DNA from: Candidatus Undinarchaeales archaeon
GTDB lineage: Archaea > SpSt-1190 > JASMDC01
DNA length: 40,238 nucleotides
Reading direction: 5' to 3'
Assembly (NCBI GenBank): GCA_030753015.1
Contig: JASMDC010000032.1
Location: 1 to 40,238, forward strand
Below, one piece after another: positions 25,166 through 33,103 of this stretch. The notes beneath the pieces are model-generated. The model was not told where the DNA came from, made no database searches, and saw only the letters and a program-made list of their open reading frames with translations. A program made the position numbers and the translations under genes. Position 1 is the stretch's first letter. The number at the start of each line of letters is the position of its first letter.

Positions 25166-26821
25166 CTAGAAGTCCATGCCTCCCATACCGCCCATACCCG
25201 GAGGCATACCGGGGGGCATGCCACCGCCATCGCCCTTGGAGAGCTCCTTGGCGACGACGATGTCATCGATGCGAAGCACCATCTCAGCGACCTCGGAGGC
25301 GCTCTTGATGGCCTGCGACTTGAGCAGGGTAGGCTCGATGACGCCCACCTTGTACATATCTATGACCTTACCCCGGAGGATCTCAAGGCCATGCCACTTA
25401 CCGCCCTTCTTCTCATGGGCAGCGCGGATGGACACGAGCTTGTCGATCGGGTCGAGCCCTGCGTTCTCGGCAAGGGCACGGGGGACCACATCGATGGCGT
25501 CGGCGAAGGCGTTGATGGCCAGCTGCTCCTTCCCGCCGACGGTGTCGGCGAAGTGGCGCAGCGTCTTTGACATCTCGACCTCGATTGCACCGCCGCCAGC
25601 GACGACCTTGCCGCCCTTGATGGTAGCGATGACGTCGTCGAGGGCGTCCTCGACAGCGCGTTCGAGCTCGTTGACCACATGCTCGGTGCCGCCCCTCACG
25701 AGGAGGGTGACCGCCTTGGCGCCCTTGCACCCGCGGACGAAGGTCATCTCGTCCCCGGCGATCTTCTGCTGCTCGACGATGTCCGAGTGACCCAGGTCCT
25801 TCTTCTCGAGGTCGTCGAGGTTGGTGACCAACCTGGCTCCCGTGGCCTTGGCCAGCTTGTCCATGTCGGACTTCTTGACCCGGCGGACGGCAAAGATGCC
25901 CTCCTTGGCAAGGTAGTGCTGAGCAAGGTCGTCGATGCCCTTCTGACACATGAGGACGTTTGCGCCGACCTTCTTTATCTTGTCGACCATACCCTTGAGG
26001 ATCTTCTCCTCCTGGTGTAGGAAGGCGTCCAGCTGGTTGGGATCGTTGATGTTGATCTTGGCATCGGTCTCGGTCTTCTTGATCTCGATGGCCGAGTTGA
26101 TCAGGGCGATCTTGGACTTCTTGATACCCCGGGGCATACCGGAGTGCACGCGCTCCTTGTCGATGATGATACCCTCGATGAGCTCGGTGTCCTCAAGGGA
26201 CCCGCCCTGCTTCTTATCGATCTTGACGTTGTCCTTGTCGACGGTGACGGTCTTGCCGTCCTTCTCCACGACCTGGAGCACGGATTTTACGACGAGCTCG
26301 GCAAGGAATTCCTTACCGCCCTCGGCGTTCTTGCCGGTCATAGCGGTCTTGGCCACATTGAGCAGGACTGTCCTGTCCTTGGTGGTGACCTTCTTGGAGA
26401 TCTTTTCGAGGATCTCTTGCGACTTGGACGCGGCAAGGCGGTATCCCTTGACGATGATGGTGGGGTGGATGTGCTGGTCGAGGAGCGCCTCGGCGTTCTT
26501 GAGGAGCTCACCGGCAACCATAACGGCAGTGGTGGTCCCGTCGCCGATCTCCTCGCCCTGCACCTTGGCGACCTCGATCATCATCTTGGCGGTGGGGTGC
26601 TCGATCTCCATCTCGCCGAGGATGGTCACACCGTCGTTGGTGACGATCACATCGCCGAGAGTGTCCACGAGCATCTTGTCCATGCCCTTGGGGCCGAGCG
26701 TGGTGCGCACGACCTCGGCTACAGTGCGCGCAGCAAGGATGTTCATCCGCTGGGCGTCGCGTCCCTTGGTCCTCAGTGCTCCCTCGGGGAGGAGCATGAC
26801 CTGCATTGGTTGTTGAGCCAT
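25166..26821 (-). CDS. ths: Thermosome subunit (group II chaperonin)
   Basis: 551 residues from ATG 26821; two upstream in-frame codons (26842 and 26827) are less likely because GGTGAT ends seven bases before this ATG. All chaperonin landmarks are present: [27 protein letters not shown], the ATP-binding [20 protein letters not shown]-like [11 protein letters not shown] in the apical domain, [13 protein letters not shown], and the Gly-Met C-terminus [17 protein letters not shown]. It forms the double-ring ATP-dependent folding chamber of the archaeal cytosol. The length is typical. Only one subunit gene is in the window, so the complex may be homomeric or have a partner encoded elsewhere. The promoter and leader are unusually long for this genome. 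Confidence 0.97.
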   Translation of the reverse strand: MAQQPMQVMLLPEGALRTKGRDAQRMNILAARTVAEVVRTTLGPKGMDKMLVDTLGDVIVTNDGVTILGEMEIEHPTAKMMIEVAKVQGEEIGDGTTTAVMVAGELLKNAEALLDQHIHPTIIVKGYRLAASKSQEILEKISKKVTTKDRTVLLNVAKTAMTGKNAEGGKEFLAELVVKSVLQVVEKDGKTVTVDKDNVKIDKKQGGSLEDTELIEGIIIDKERVHSGMPRGIKKSKIALINSAIEIKKTETDAKININDPNQLDAFLHQEEKILKGMVDKIKKVGANVLMCQKGIDDLAQHYLAKEGIFAVRRVKKSDMDKLAKATGARLVTNLDDLEKKDLGHSDIVEQQKIAGDEMTFVRGCKGAKAVTLLVRGGTEHVVNELERAVEDALDDVIATIKGGKVVAGGGAIEVEMSKTLRHFADTVGGKEQLAINAFADAIDVVPRALAENAGLDPIDKLVSIRAAHEKKGGKWHGLEILRGKVIDMYKVGVIEPTLLKSQAIKSASEVAEMVLRIDDIVVAKELSKGDGGGMPPGMPPGMGGMGGMDF

Positions 26822-26960
26822 TTTCATATCACCTTTCGTCAAATGGGCTGTGTTATGACCATGATGGTCTCGGCAATCACGGGAAGTGTCGGTTATTTCT
26901 CCCTCATGAACACCTTCTAGCCTTTACGGACCGCCTTTTTATCGTAGAAATTATAAACCT
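26822..26960 (-). promoter_or_regulatory. Thermosome promoter and long leader
   Basis: On the minus strand AGGTTTATAA (26951-26960) is a good archaeal TATA box and predicts a start near 26928, with a leader of about 107 bases. The leader contains GACCATGATGGTC (26857-26869), a perfect 6+1+6 inverted repeat, and a four-codon ATG AGG GAG AAA TAA frame (26907-26893) preceded by GGTG. GGTGAT precedes the gene start. The 26961-27052 stretch shows nothing recognisable. Confidence 0.5.
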
Positions 26961-27052
26961 TTCCAAATAAAGCGGGGAAAAATCGCCCCCAGTCACCCGT
27001 TTTTCTGTAGTCACGATGCTTGTGAGTCAAAAATGATACTGCTCAGGAGACA

Positions 27053-27241
27053 TCAAATGTAGGGTTTGTTCCGGGTAAAGGCGTCAGGCACCTTGTACTG
27101 CTTTGCTGCACCCTGTCCGTCCGGGGCCGGGTGGACCTTCTGCGTCGAGGTCATGAACTGGAGAAAACCGTAATGGCGAATGACGTTCATGAACCGTTCG
27201 AACATCTCTCCTGACGGTAATTCGAACGTGATGGAGTACAT
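27053..27241 (-). CDS. Small protein of unknown function (62 residues)
   Basis: 62 residues from ATG 27241; a GTG at 27262 would add seven. The TATA box ACATAAATA (27267-27275, minus strand) is placed for a near-leaderless start at the ATG. The N-terminal half (MYSITFELPSGEMFERFMN, then VIRHYGFLQFMTSTQK) predicts strand-helix-strand, loosely like the first half of ferredoxin-fold Cas2/VapD proteins, but the rest does not continue the fold and no catalytic residue can be assigned. The C-terminal half is Lys/Pro-rich (HPAPDGQGAAKQYKVP). It is divergent from the M42 peptidase. Coding potential is supported by the promoter and codon use; function is unknown. Confidence 0.55.
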   Translation of the reverse strand: MYSITFELPSGEMFERFMNVIRHYGFLQFMTSTQKVHPAPDGQGAAKQYKVPDAFTRNKPYI

Positions 27242-27266
27242 ATACGTCTCAGGTTCGCCCACATCT

Positions 27267-27306
27267 ATTTATGTCTGGCGCGGCCCGGTGAATAAGCATT
27301 TAAAGC
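27267..27306. promoter_or_regulatory. Divergent TATA boxes for the small protein and the M42 peptidase
   Basis: Plus strand: CATTTAAAG (27298-27306) is centred about 25 bases before ATG 27327, predicting a leaderless peptidase transcript and excluding the upstream in-frame ATG at 27180. Minus strand: ACATAAATA (27267-27275) predicts a start near 27245 for the small gene. Confidence 0.5.
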
Positions 27307-27326
27307 TCGTGGCGCGTCCTGCACTC

Positions 27327-28400
27327 ATGATCGATCAATTCTCGCTCTTGAAGGATCTCTCCGAAACGCCAGCAGTATCGGGTGATGAGTTCCGTGTCCG
27401 TGACATCCTTGCCAAGGAGCTTCGTCCTCTGGTCGATGAGGTGCGCTTCGACAAGATCGGGAACATCATAGCCACCAAACATGGGAAGCCTAACGCCCCG
27501 CGCATAATGATCACGGCCCACATGGACGAGATCGGGCTACTGGTCAAGTACATCACCGACGATGGCTTCATCTCCTTCACAAGGATCGGCGCCATCAATG
27601 ACAGGACCCTCATCAACCGCCGTGTCGTTCTCCACGCGAAGAAGGGCGACCTCCATGGGGTCATCGGGACCAAACCACCCCATCTGCGGAAGAAGGGTGA
27701 TGACGACGAAAAAGTGGCCGCGCTCTTCATCGACGTCGGGGCAAAGGACCGTAAGGGTGTGGAAAAGCTCGGTATCGCTATCGGCACATACGTTAGCTTC
27801 GACCAGCGGTTCGAGAACCTTGGCGGAAATAACATCATCACGGGCAAGGCGCTCGATGGGCGGCTCGGCTGCTATGTTATGATAGAGGCAATGCGAAAGC
27901 TCCGTAAGGCTGGATGTACTGTGTACGCAGTAGGGACCGTCCAGGAGGCGGTCGGGCTCAAGGGCGCACGTGTAGCGGCCTTCAGCCTCAATCCGGACGC
28001 TGCTCTTGTTCTCGATGTCGCGGTGGCGGGTGACTTCCCGGCCATGCTCCTGCATGAATCACCGGTCAACATCGGTGACGGTCCGGTCATCATGCTCGTC
28101 GAAGGTGCAGGACGCGGTCTCATCACGCACCCGATCATCCGCGATCTCCTCGTCGCTGCTGCCGATAAGCTCAAGATCAAACATCAGATCAGGGTATCGG
28201 ATGCCGGTATCACGGACGCCGGTAGCATATACCTCACCCGCGAGGGCATCCCGTCAGGCGTGATCAGCATACCATGCCGCTACATCCACAGCCCCATCGA
28301 AGTGGCCAGCATGAAGGACGTGGACGGAGCTGTGAAACTCCTGGTGGCGACAATAAAGGCTGCTGAAAAGGTCACGGACTGGGTCCACAAGGCCAGCTGA
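27327..28400 (+). CDS. M42-family (TET-type) peptidase with altered metal-ligand position
   Basis: 357 residues from ATG 27327. M42 landmarks align well with TET aminopeptidases: His65 in ITAHMDEIGLL, Asp177 in ITGKALDGRLGCYV, Glu207 in VGTVQEAVGLKGA, Asp230 in LVLDVAVAGDFPA and His321 in CRYIHSPIEVAS. The usual motif is QEEVG, where the first Glu is the catalytic base and the second a zinc ligand; here the second is Ala208. The usual DDR is DGR. These enzymes normally form 12-subunit cytosolic peptidases that trim peptides or act on sugars' hydrolysis products (FrvX/endoglucanase-annotated relatives). With one zinc ligand missing, this one may have a single metal, altered activity or no peptidase activity. 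It is convergent with the 28440 gene. Confidence 0.9.
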   Translation: MIDQFSLLKDLSETPAVSGDEFRVRDILAKELRPLVDEVRFDKIGNIIATKHGKPNAPRIMITAHMDEIGLLVKYITDDGFISFTRIGAINDRTLINRRVVLHAKKGDLHGVIGTKPPHLRKKGDDDEKVAALFIDVGAKDRKGVEKLGIAIGTYVSFDQRFENLGGNNIITGKALDGRLGCYVMIEAMRKLRKAGCTVYAVGTVQEAVGLKGARVAAFSLNPDAALVLDVAVAGDFPAMLLHESPVNIGDGPVIMLVEGAGRGLITHPIIRDLLVAAADKLKIKHQIRVSDAGITDAGSIYLTREGIPSGVISIPCRYIHSPIEVASMKDVDGAVKLLVATIKAAEKVTDWVHKAS

Positions 28401-28439
28401 TATGCCGTGTAAGGCACATTTCATATCTGGGCGACGAAC

Positions 28440-28640
28440 TTACTGTTGTTCGTTCTCGGCCTGGATGGCGCGCTGAACACGGGCGTTCTTTTTTGCCCTG
28501 AGCAGCTCATCGATCTCTGTGTCAACTTCCTCGTAGCTCTTGCTCGCAAGCTCGCCGTACACCTTCTTGAGAAGGGTTATGATGACGTCGTTCTGAATCT
28601 TGAAGTGGCGTAGCATCCTCTTGTGCTCTTCGTCCATCAT
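28440..28640 (-). CDS. Small helical protein (66 residues)
   Basis: 66 residues, mostly charged and helical: KRMLRHFKIQNDVIITLLKK, then ELASKSYEEVDTEIDELLR and AKKNARVQRAIQAENEQQ. GGTGAG lies four bases before the first of two adjacent ATGs (28640 and 28637). It follows the PfkB gene by 50 bases on the same strand, so it is probably the last gene of the PIG-L/PfkB operon. No family recognised; a small coiled-coil or DNA/protein-binding protein is possible. Confidence 0.65.
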   Translation of the reverse strand: MMDEEHKRMLRHFKIQNDVIITLLKKVYGELASKSYEEVDTEIDELLRAKKNARVQRAIQAENEQQ

Positions 28641-28690
28641 GATCTCACCGTGTCGGCCGAGGCCTTCGAGCTCGGATGGTCGGGAAACCT

Positions 28691-29629
28691 TTAAATCTCC
28701 ACCTCACGGGCGAGGAGGGCTTCAACCCGTTTTCGGTGAGGGAAGGTATGACCGGCCAGATGAAGTGCTGCCGCAGCGTTCGCGAACCTTAGCATGTCCT
28801 CGGTGGACAGACCTTCATGGTGAGCGTATATGAAGGCCGCGTTGAACACGTCACCCGTACCGGTGGGATCGCGCACGCCACCGGCCCGGACCACGGGGAC
28901 CGTGATGTCCTCATCCCGGGATATGAACCGGGATCCGTTCTCACCAAGATGGAGAACGACTGCCTTGACACCATGTCCGAGGATCGCCCTGGCGGCCTCC
29001 GCAGGATCACGGTCCGGCATCTGTGCGATGTGTACGGCCTCGAGCTCGTTCACGAACAGCACGTCTGTATTCTCAAGCACTCCGAACAGCCCATCGAGTC
29101 GTTCCTCGGTCCATCCCAGATGGTCCCAACCAACATCGAGGAGCGTAACAGCGCCGTTAGCTTGCGCTCTCGAGAAGATCCGTGCAGTCGGTTCTCCCAT
29201 GATGGCCGGTGTGTACCAGTACCCCGCTCTCATTACATACCGGCCCCGTAATGCCTCTTCGGGTACGTCCTCAGCAGCGACGGTTTCGTTCGTCTCTCCC
29301 TGGTCACCCAGGAACGAGCGCTTCCCACCCGTGAACGTCACTGCAACGGTGAGAGCGGTCCGTCCCTTGATGCTCCTGAGTGCAGTGGCCACGTCGTAAT
29401 CGTCAAGCATCTCCTTGAGACGTACGCCCCAGTGATCGCTCCCTATCCTACCGACAAGGAGGGATTCGAGACCGAGTCGCGAGCACGCTACTGCGGTGTT
29501 GGCAGCGTTCCCACCGACGCGTTCGGTGAACACGACTTCCTCCGACACCTCGGGTACGATCGATTCGACGGGAGTCGAGACGAGATCGATGTTCACATCA
29601 CCGATGCAAACGATCTGCGGTACGCTCAT
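28691..29629 (-). CDS. PfkB-family carbohydrate kinase (ribokinase-like)
   Basis: 312 residues. The ribokinase fold is clear: VCIGDVNIDLVSTPVE at the N-terminus, VGGNAANTAVACSRLG (substrate-binding GG motif), and the C-terminal DPTGTGDVFNAAFIYAH with the catalytic Asp and anion hole. These enzymes phosphorylate sugars or nucleosides using ATP. The exact substrate is not evident. The ATG overlaps the PIG-L stop (ATGA). The pairing with a PIG-L-type deacetylase suggests amino-sugar handling (deacetylation followed by phosphorylation), but this is inferred from order only. Confidence 0.93.
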   Translation of the reverse strand: MSVPQIVCIGDVNIDLVSTPVESIVPEVSEEVVFTERVGGNAANTAVACSRLGLESLLVGRIGSDHWGVRLKEMLDDYDVATALRSIKGRTALTVAVTFTGGKRSFLGDQGETNETVAAEDVPEEALRGRYVMRAGYWYTPAIMGEPTARIFSRAQANGAVTLLDVGWDHLGWTEERLDGLFGVLENTDVLFVNELEAVHIAQMPDRDPAEAARAILGHGVKAVVLHLGENGSRFISRDEDITVPVVRAGGVRDPTGTGDVFNAAFIYAHHEGLSTEDMLRFANAAAALHLAGHTFPHRKRVEALLAREVEI

Positions 29630-30339
29630 TGTATGTCACCTCGCACGAGTTCGCTCGGATCGCTGGCGATTCGCGTGTACGACCGTGATGTCCTGAAGGC
29701 CTCGGCAAAGTCCGAGTTGGCAAGGAAACCTCGGCTCCGGCCCAGTGACTCGGCGTACTCGACGAGTCCGGGAAGCACCTCGAGCTGGCTGTCGAAACAG
29801 CGGAGAGCCTCTAGCTTACGTTCGAAGGCCTCTGTCACGTCCACGACGATGGTGGGTCGCGGGAAGAGGTTGAGCACCTCGTACCACAACACCTCCTGTA
29901 CGCGCCAAGGCTCCCCATCCTCTGGATAGACGTTGTTACCGGCCTGCCAGCATGCCTGTTCGACTAGACGGGAGACGGCACTATGCTTGCGGTGCCAATC
30001 TCGCGGCGCATGACAGAACACAAGGGCAGGACGCAGCTCCCGTATATAGGCGATGGCCTGCCTGAGGAGTACATCATCGCTCCGCAGTTGGGGGAGGGAG
30101 GCATCAAGGAGGAAGCGACGTTCGATACCGAGCACCTTGTCAGCCCGCTCGGTCTCCTTCTGGCGGACATCAATGATAGAGGAGGTGTCATCCACTGATG
30201 GAGAGCCGCCGATACCTGCCGTGAACGTGACAGCGGACACAGATCCCTTCTTAGTCAAGGAGGCGATTGTTGCCCCACATCCGATGACGATATCATCCGG
30301 ATGGGCCCCGAAACAGAGCGCTGTGGCATCCACGGACAT
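29626..30339 (-). CDS. PIG-L/LmbE-family deacetylase
   Basis: 237 residues, cytosolic. AHPDDIVIGCGATIASL near the N-terminus carries the zinc-binding HPDD; the second ligand region is DWHRKHSAVSRLVEQA. RQKETERADKVLGI is the usual following helix. The family removes acetyl groups from N-acetylglucosaminyl compounds (GlcNAc-PI, MshB, BshB, archaeal diacetylchitobiose deacetylase). In archaea such enzymes take part in chitin or amino-sugar use. It is coupled to the PfkB kinase by a four-base overlap and follows the small membrane-protein gene by nine bases. Confidence 0.92.
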   Translation of the reverse strand: MSVDATALCFGAHPDDIVIGCGATIASLTKKGSVSAVTFTAGIGGSPSVDDTSSIIDVRQKETERADKVLGIERRFLLDASLPQLRSDDVLLRQAIAYIRELRPALVFCHAPRDWHRKHSAVSRLVEQACWQAGNNVYPEDGEPWRVQEVLWYEVLNLFPRPTIVVDVTEAFERKLEALRCFDSQLEVLPGLVEYAESLGRSRGFLANSDFAEAFRTSRSYTRIASDPSELVRGDIQ

Positions 30340-30348
30340 GTTCCCCGT

Positions 30349-30687
30349 TCAGTCCTTCTCCTTTCCTTTATGGTCCTCGACGATGGTACGTAGGTCATCG
30401 GCGATGGCTCGTAGGATATTGTTGCTCGTATCCTGGCGCTCAAAGAACTCCTCTTCGATCGTGTCGATGCGGAAGAACAGGAAAGCGAATCCGAGAGCAA
30501 CGGCTGATATGAGCAGGATGAAGAACAGGTAGGTGATTACGATCGTGTTGGCCGATTGGAGTGTAAGGAAATCCTGCCATCCCCCTTTCTCGATGTCCAC
30601 GAACCGTGAGGCGATAAGAAATGTGAGGATGAATATCGAGACCATTAGCATACTGTACACGAACGATAGCTTCGTCCCCCCGGCCAT
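30349..30687 (-). CDS. Small membrane protein with two helices and a charged tail
   Basis: 112 residues from ATG 30687. An open frame continues 101 codons upstream, but that part crosses the KaiC-like gene on the other strand, and the TATATA box (30709-30719) predicts a start at this very ATG. Two membrane helices (FVYSMLMVSIFILTFLIAS, then ANTIVITYLFFILLISAVA with ALGFAFLFF) are separated by about 20 residues. A charged helical cytoplasmic tail follows (IDTIEEEFFERQDTSNNIL ... VEDHKGKEKD). It is the first gene of the operon leading into PIG-L and PfkB. No family recognised. Confidence 0.7.
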   Translation of the reverse strand: MAGGTKLSFVYSMLMVSIFILTFLIASRFVDIEKGGWQDFLTLQSANTIVITYLFFILLISAVALGFAFLFFRIDTIEEEFFERQDTSNNILRAIADDLRTIVEDHKGKEKD

Positions 30688-30708
30688 GGATGCGGTGAGG
30701 GTTGCATG

Positions 30709-30719
30709 TTTTATATATC
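30709..30719. promoter_or_regulatory. Single symmetric TATA box serving two divergent genes
   Basis: GTTTTATATAT reads as a TATA box in both directions. Minus strand: it is about 26 bases from ATG 30687 (leaderless). Plus strand: it predicts a start near 30739 with a 15-base leader that includes AAGGTGT before ATG 30754. No second box is seen in the 66-base gap. Confidence 0.55.
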
Positions 30720-30753
30720 TTGCATCCCCATGCCGTGCAAAGGTGTAAGCCTC

Positions 30754-31470
30754 ATGGATCGCATTTCTTCTGGAGTCCCTGGCCTCGATAAGCTCATCGT
30801 CGGGGGCATCCCCCGTGGTTACTCGATGTCGCTCAAGGGACCCCCCGGTTCCGGAAAGACCACCATGGCCCTCCAGTTCCTCATTGAGGGTGCCAGCAAG
30901 GGTGAAACAGGTCTCTATATATCGTTCAAGGAGCCCCTCTCGCGAGTACAGCACATCGCGGACGGCTATGGTTGGAACATTGAAAAGCATCTCGACAATA
31001 ACCTCTTCCTGGAGACACTCTCCACGGACGACGTGTTCGAGCGTTCCATCCCGTCCCTCCTAGCACTCATCGAGCGCTATGAGGCCAAGCGTGTTGTGTT
31101 CGATTCGTTGAAGAAGGTCGTGACGGGCGCAAAGCCGTTCATGAAGGGCGAGGTCGAGTTCGACTTCGACACATTCCTCCGGAAGCTGGAGCAGATGGGA
31201 GTGACCACCATCTTCGTTACCAACCGTGAGAACATCCAGCCCGAGAAGATCGTGTTCGATGCTCTGGACTTCATCTTCGATGGCATACTCATCCTGGACA
31301 TCCGCATCGTGGGCGGCGAGGCCCGTAACTACGTCTACGTCCAGAAAATGCGTGCCACTGCCATCGACCACGGGTTCAGGCCGCTCATCTTCGGTAAGCA
31401 CGGCCTCGAAATCCGCTCCAAGGAATCGGTCTCGGCCAGGGTCAAGGGCTTCTTCGGCGACGAGGAGTAG
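30754..31470 (+). CDS. KaiC-like RecA-superfamily ATPase
   Basis: 238 residues, single RecA/KaiC domain. ISSGVPGLDKLIVGGIPRG is the family opening, with Walker A GPPGSGKTTM at 29-38 (Lys35). The Glu of LYISFKEPLSRV follows, and RVVFDSLKKV is the Walker B-like strand. An upstream in-frame ATG at 30706 is disfavoured: GGTGT lies eight bases before ATG 30754. Single-domain KaiC homologues are abundant in archaea, where they act as ATP-dependent switches in signalling and motility (ArlH is a relative). The next gene, five bases on, encodes a seven-helix membrane protein, which suggests a membrane-linked signalling pair. Confidence 0.93.
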   Translation: MDRISSGVPGLDKLIVGGIPRGYSMSLKGPPGSGKTTMALQFLIEGASKGETGLYISFKEPLSRVQHIADGYGWNIEKHLDNNLFLETLSTDDVFERSIPSLLALIERYEAKRVVFDSLKKVVTGAKPFMKGEVEFDFDTFLRKLEQMGVTTIFVTNRENIQPEKIVFDALDFIFDGILILDIRIVGGEARNYVYVQKMRATAIDHGFRPLIFGKHGLEIRSKESVSARVKGFFGDEE

Positions 31471-31475
31471 CCTGG

Positions 31476-32123
31476 ATGGAGCTCGACGTACCTCTGTACG
31501 GGCTTGCCGTCATTGCATCCGTCATCCCTATAGGCATGCTCCTCTCCCGTGGGATTCGCCGTCTTGATAGGATGCTGTTCGCGGGATTCGTCGGCACTCT
31601 TGGACTGGCATCCCTATTCAGTATCCCTTTGCATTTGGAATCATATGTATCGCTCCATCCCTACCTTACTATCGTGTTCAACGCATTCATGCTTTCCTCG
31701 GCCTGCTTTGCCCTGTTCTCGACTACCGCCCTGCGACGAAATCTCGATGGCCAGGATCTCGTGCTCGCGTTCCCCGTCATGCTCGTGGTCCTCTACTCCC
31801 TCATCATGCCGAGCCAGGATACCGACCTTCTTGGAACGCACCTCCATATGACCATGCCGCTCTTGGTAGTGTCCCTGGTGTGCTACATGAGCATGATGGG
31901 TGCTGCCGTGTACAATCTCACATGGGTGTACCATCATATGGACGTGGGGCCCCGCCAGGAGCGCATGCTCGTGGTCCTCTTGGGATTGACCATCCTTACA
32001 GGATCCGAGCTCGTCACGGCCTTCGAGGTCTTCATGAGACTTGAAGCGCCGGCGTTCCGGCCCGTGGGCATCGTTCTCTGTGCCATCATGGTCACTTATG
32101 CCTTCACATCTAACCACTCTTGA
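31476..32123 (+). CDS. Seven-helix membrane protein paired with the KaiC-like ATPase
   Basis: 215 residues with seven predicted membrane helices: LYGLAVIASVIPIGMLL, MLFAGFVGTLGLASLFSIP, LTIVFNAFMLSSACFALF, VLAFPVMLVVLYSLIM, LLVVSLVCYMSMMGAAVY, MLVVLLGLTILTGSELV and VGIVLCAIMVTYAF. Loops are short and no catalytic domain follows. The topology resembles the 7TM sensor regions found at the N-terminus of some archaeal histidine kinases, here free-standing. The gene begins five bases after the KaiC-like stop, so they are almost surely co-transcribed. Sensor or anchor for the ATPase is an inference. Confidence 0.8.
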   Translation: MELDVPLYGLAVIASVIPIGMLLSRGIRRLDRMLFAGFVGTLGLASLFSIPLHLESYVSLHPYLTIVFNAFMLSSACFALFSTTALRRNLDGQDLVLAFPVMLVVLYSLIMPSQDTDLLGTHLHMTMPLLVVSLVCYMSMMGAAVYNLTWVYHHMDVGPRQERMLVVLLGLTILTGSELVTAFEVFMRLEAPAFRPVGIVLCAIMVTYAFTSNHS

Positions 32124-32173
32124 TGTACTGGGCTCTGTTGTCCTTGTGAGAGGATCCGTAGAGCCTAAGGTGA

Positions 32174-32183
32174 TTCTTTATAA
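32174..32183 (+). promoter_or_regulatory. TATA box for the glutamine amidotransferase gene
   Basis: TCTTTATAAC lies about 30 bases before ATG 32210, predicting a transcript start near 32205 and a leader of about five bases. No Shine-Dalgarno site is seen. Confidence 0.5.
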
Positions 32184-32209
32184 CGAAAGAAAGGACTTCT
32201 AACTACCCA

Positions 32210-33004
32210 ATGTGTGACCTTATGGGCGTGAGCGCCTCGAGCGAGGCCCATATAACCCCGTCGATCGAGCGATTCATGATGGGGTGGCGAGACAATCCCC
32301 ATGGCTGGGGGGTGGGTGTGTATGGCGGACGTGCTGTTTCCATCTTCAAGGAAGCAGCCGCATCGAGAACTAGTTCGCTCCTATCCACCCTCACAAGCTC
32401 GGGTATCTTTGCATCGCGCTTGCTGGTATCCCATATCCGTAACATGACCGTTGGAGGCCAGAGCCTTGCCAACACTCATCCTTTCACGCGAGAGCTCAAT
32501 GGTCAAGACCATTTGTTCGCGCACAACGGCACCTTGCGCCGGGTGCGCGACATCACAACCGAGCACTATCACCCCGTTGGCACCACGGACTCTGAGCATG
32601 CGTTCTGTGTAATCATGGACTCCCTTCGTCTGGCAGGACGACATGCCACACAGGAGGAGCGTATCGAGGCCGTGTCGGATGCAGTTGACACGATTATCAC
32701 TCGTGAGCTCGAGGTCCCACACCCCCTTGGTAGATCGTCGGCGAAGTTGAACGTCCTCTTCTCGGACGGCGAGCTCCTCATCGCGTACAACAGCGGATTC
32801 CGCCCCATGTCCCGGGCACACCATACATTCGATGACGGCACGACCATCGGTATGGTCGCCTCCGAGCCCCTTGATGATGAGTTCGAATGGGAGGTCATGG
32901 ACATCGGCGAGTTCATCGTACTGGACCAGGGCACCATCATCGACCACCGCTGCATCAACGGCTGCCCCCCTGAACTGGGTGGGATCCCCGCTCGCTCGTC
33001 GTAG
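32210..33004 (+). CDS. YafJ-type class II glutamine amidotransferase
   Basis: 264 residues. Cys2 directly follows the initiator Met (MCDLMGVSA), as needed for an N-terminal-nucleophile amidotransferase. NPHGWGVGVYGGRAVSIFKE, VSHIRNMTVGGQSLANTHPF and DHLFAHNGTLR are the conserved glutaminase segments. TTDSEHAFCVIMDSL then places it in the YafJ/GATase_6 group. The domain releases ammonia from glutamine; no synthase domain is fused, so the acceptor is unknown. It has its own promoter and is convergent with acs copy 1 across a hairpin. Confidence 0.92.
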   Translation: MCDLMGVSASSEAHITPSIERFMMGWRDNPHGWGVGVYGGRAVSIFKEAAASRTSSLLSTLTSSGIFASRLLVSHIRNMTVGGQSLANTHPFTRELNGQDHLFAHNGTLRRVRDITTEHYHPVGTTDSEHAFCVIMDSLRLAGRHATQEERIEAVSDAVDTIITRELEVPHPLGRSSAKLNVLFSDGELLIAYNSGFRPMSRAHHTFDDGTTIGMVASEPLDDEFEWEVMDIGEFIVLDQGTIIDHRCINGCPPELGGIPARSS

Positions 33005-33056
33005 GTGCGAACGCCTCATTGAATTGCTAATTTTCTAGCTAGTAAAAGAACGCTGA

Positions 33057-33079
33057 GGGGCCCGCAGTAAACAGGCCCC
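33057..33079. terminator. GC hairpin between convergent genes
   Basis: GGGGCC (33057-33062) and GGCCCC (33074-33079) form a six-base stem with an 11-base loop. T-rich tracts flank it on both strands (near 33030 and 33090). It lies between the ends of the amidotransferase and acetyl-CoA synthetase genes, so it may serve both. Confidence 0.4.
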
Positions 33080-33103
33080 CTGTTCTCCTCTTTTAGTATA
33101 TCT

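Noticed and set aside
27180-27326. Longer N-terminus for the M42 peptidase.
   Set aside because: It overlaps the divergent small gene and its promoter, and the TATA box at 27298 fits the ATG at 27327.
28399-28430. GATATG...CATATC inverted repeat between convergent genes.
   Set aside because: The stem is short and interrupted and lacks a T-run; it is too weak to call a terminator.
30688-30990. N-terminal extension of 101 codons for the small membrane protein.
   Set aside because: It lies opposite the KaiC-like gene, and the promoter at 30709-30719 would be inside it. The ATG at 30687 fits the promoter spacing exactly.
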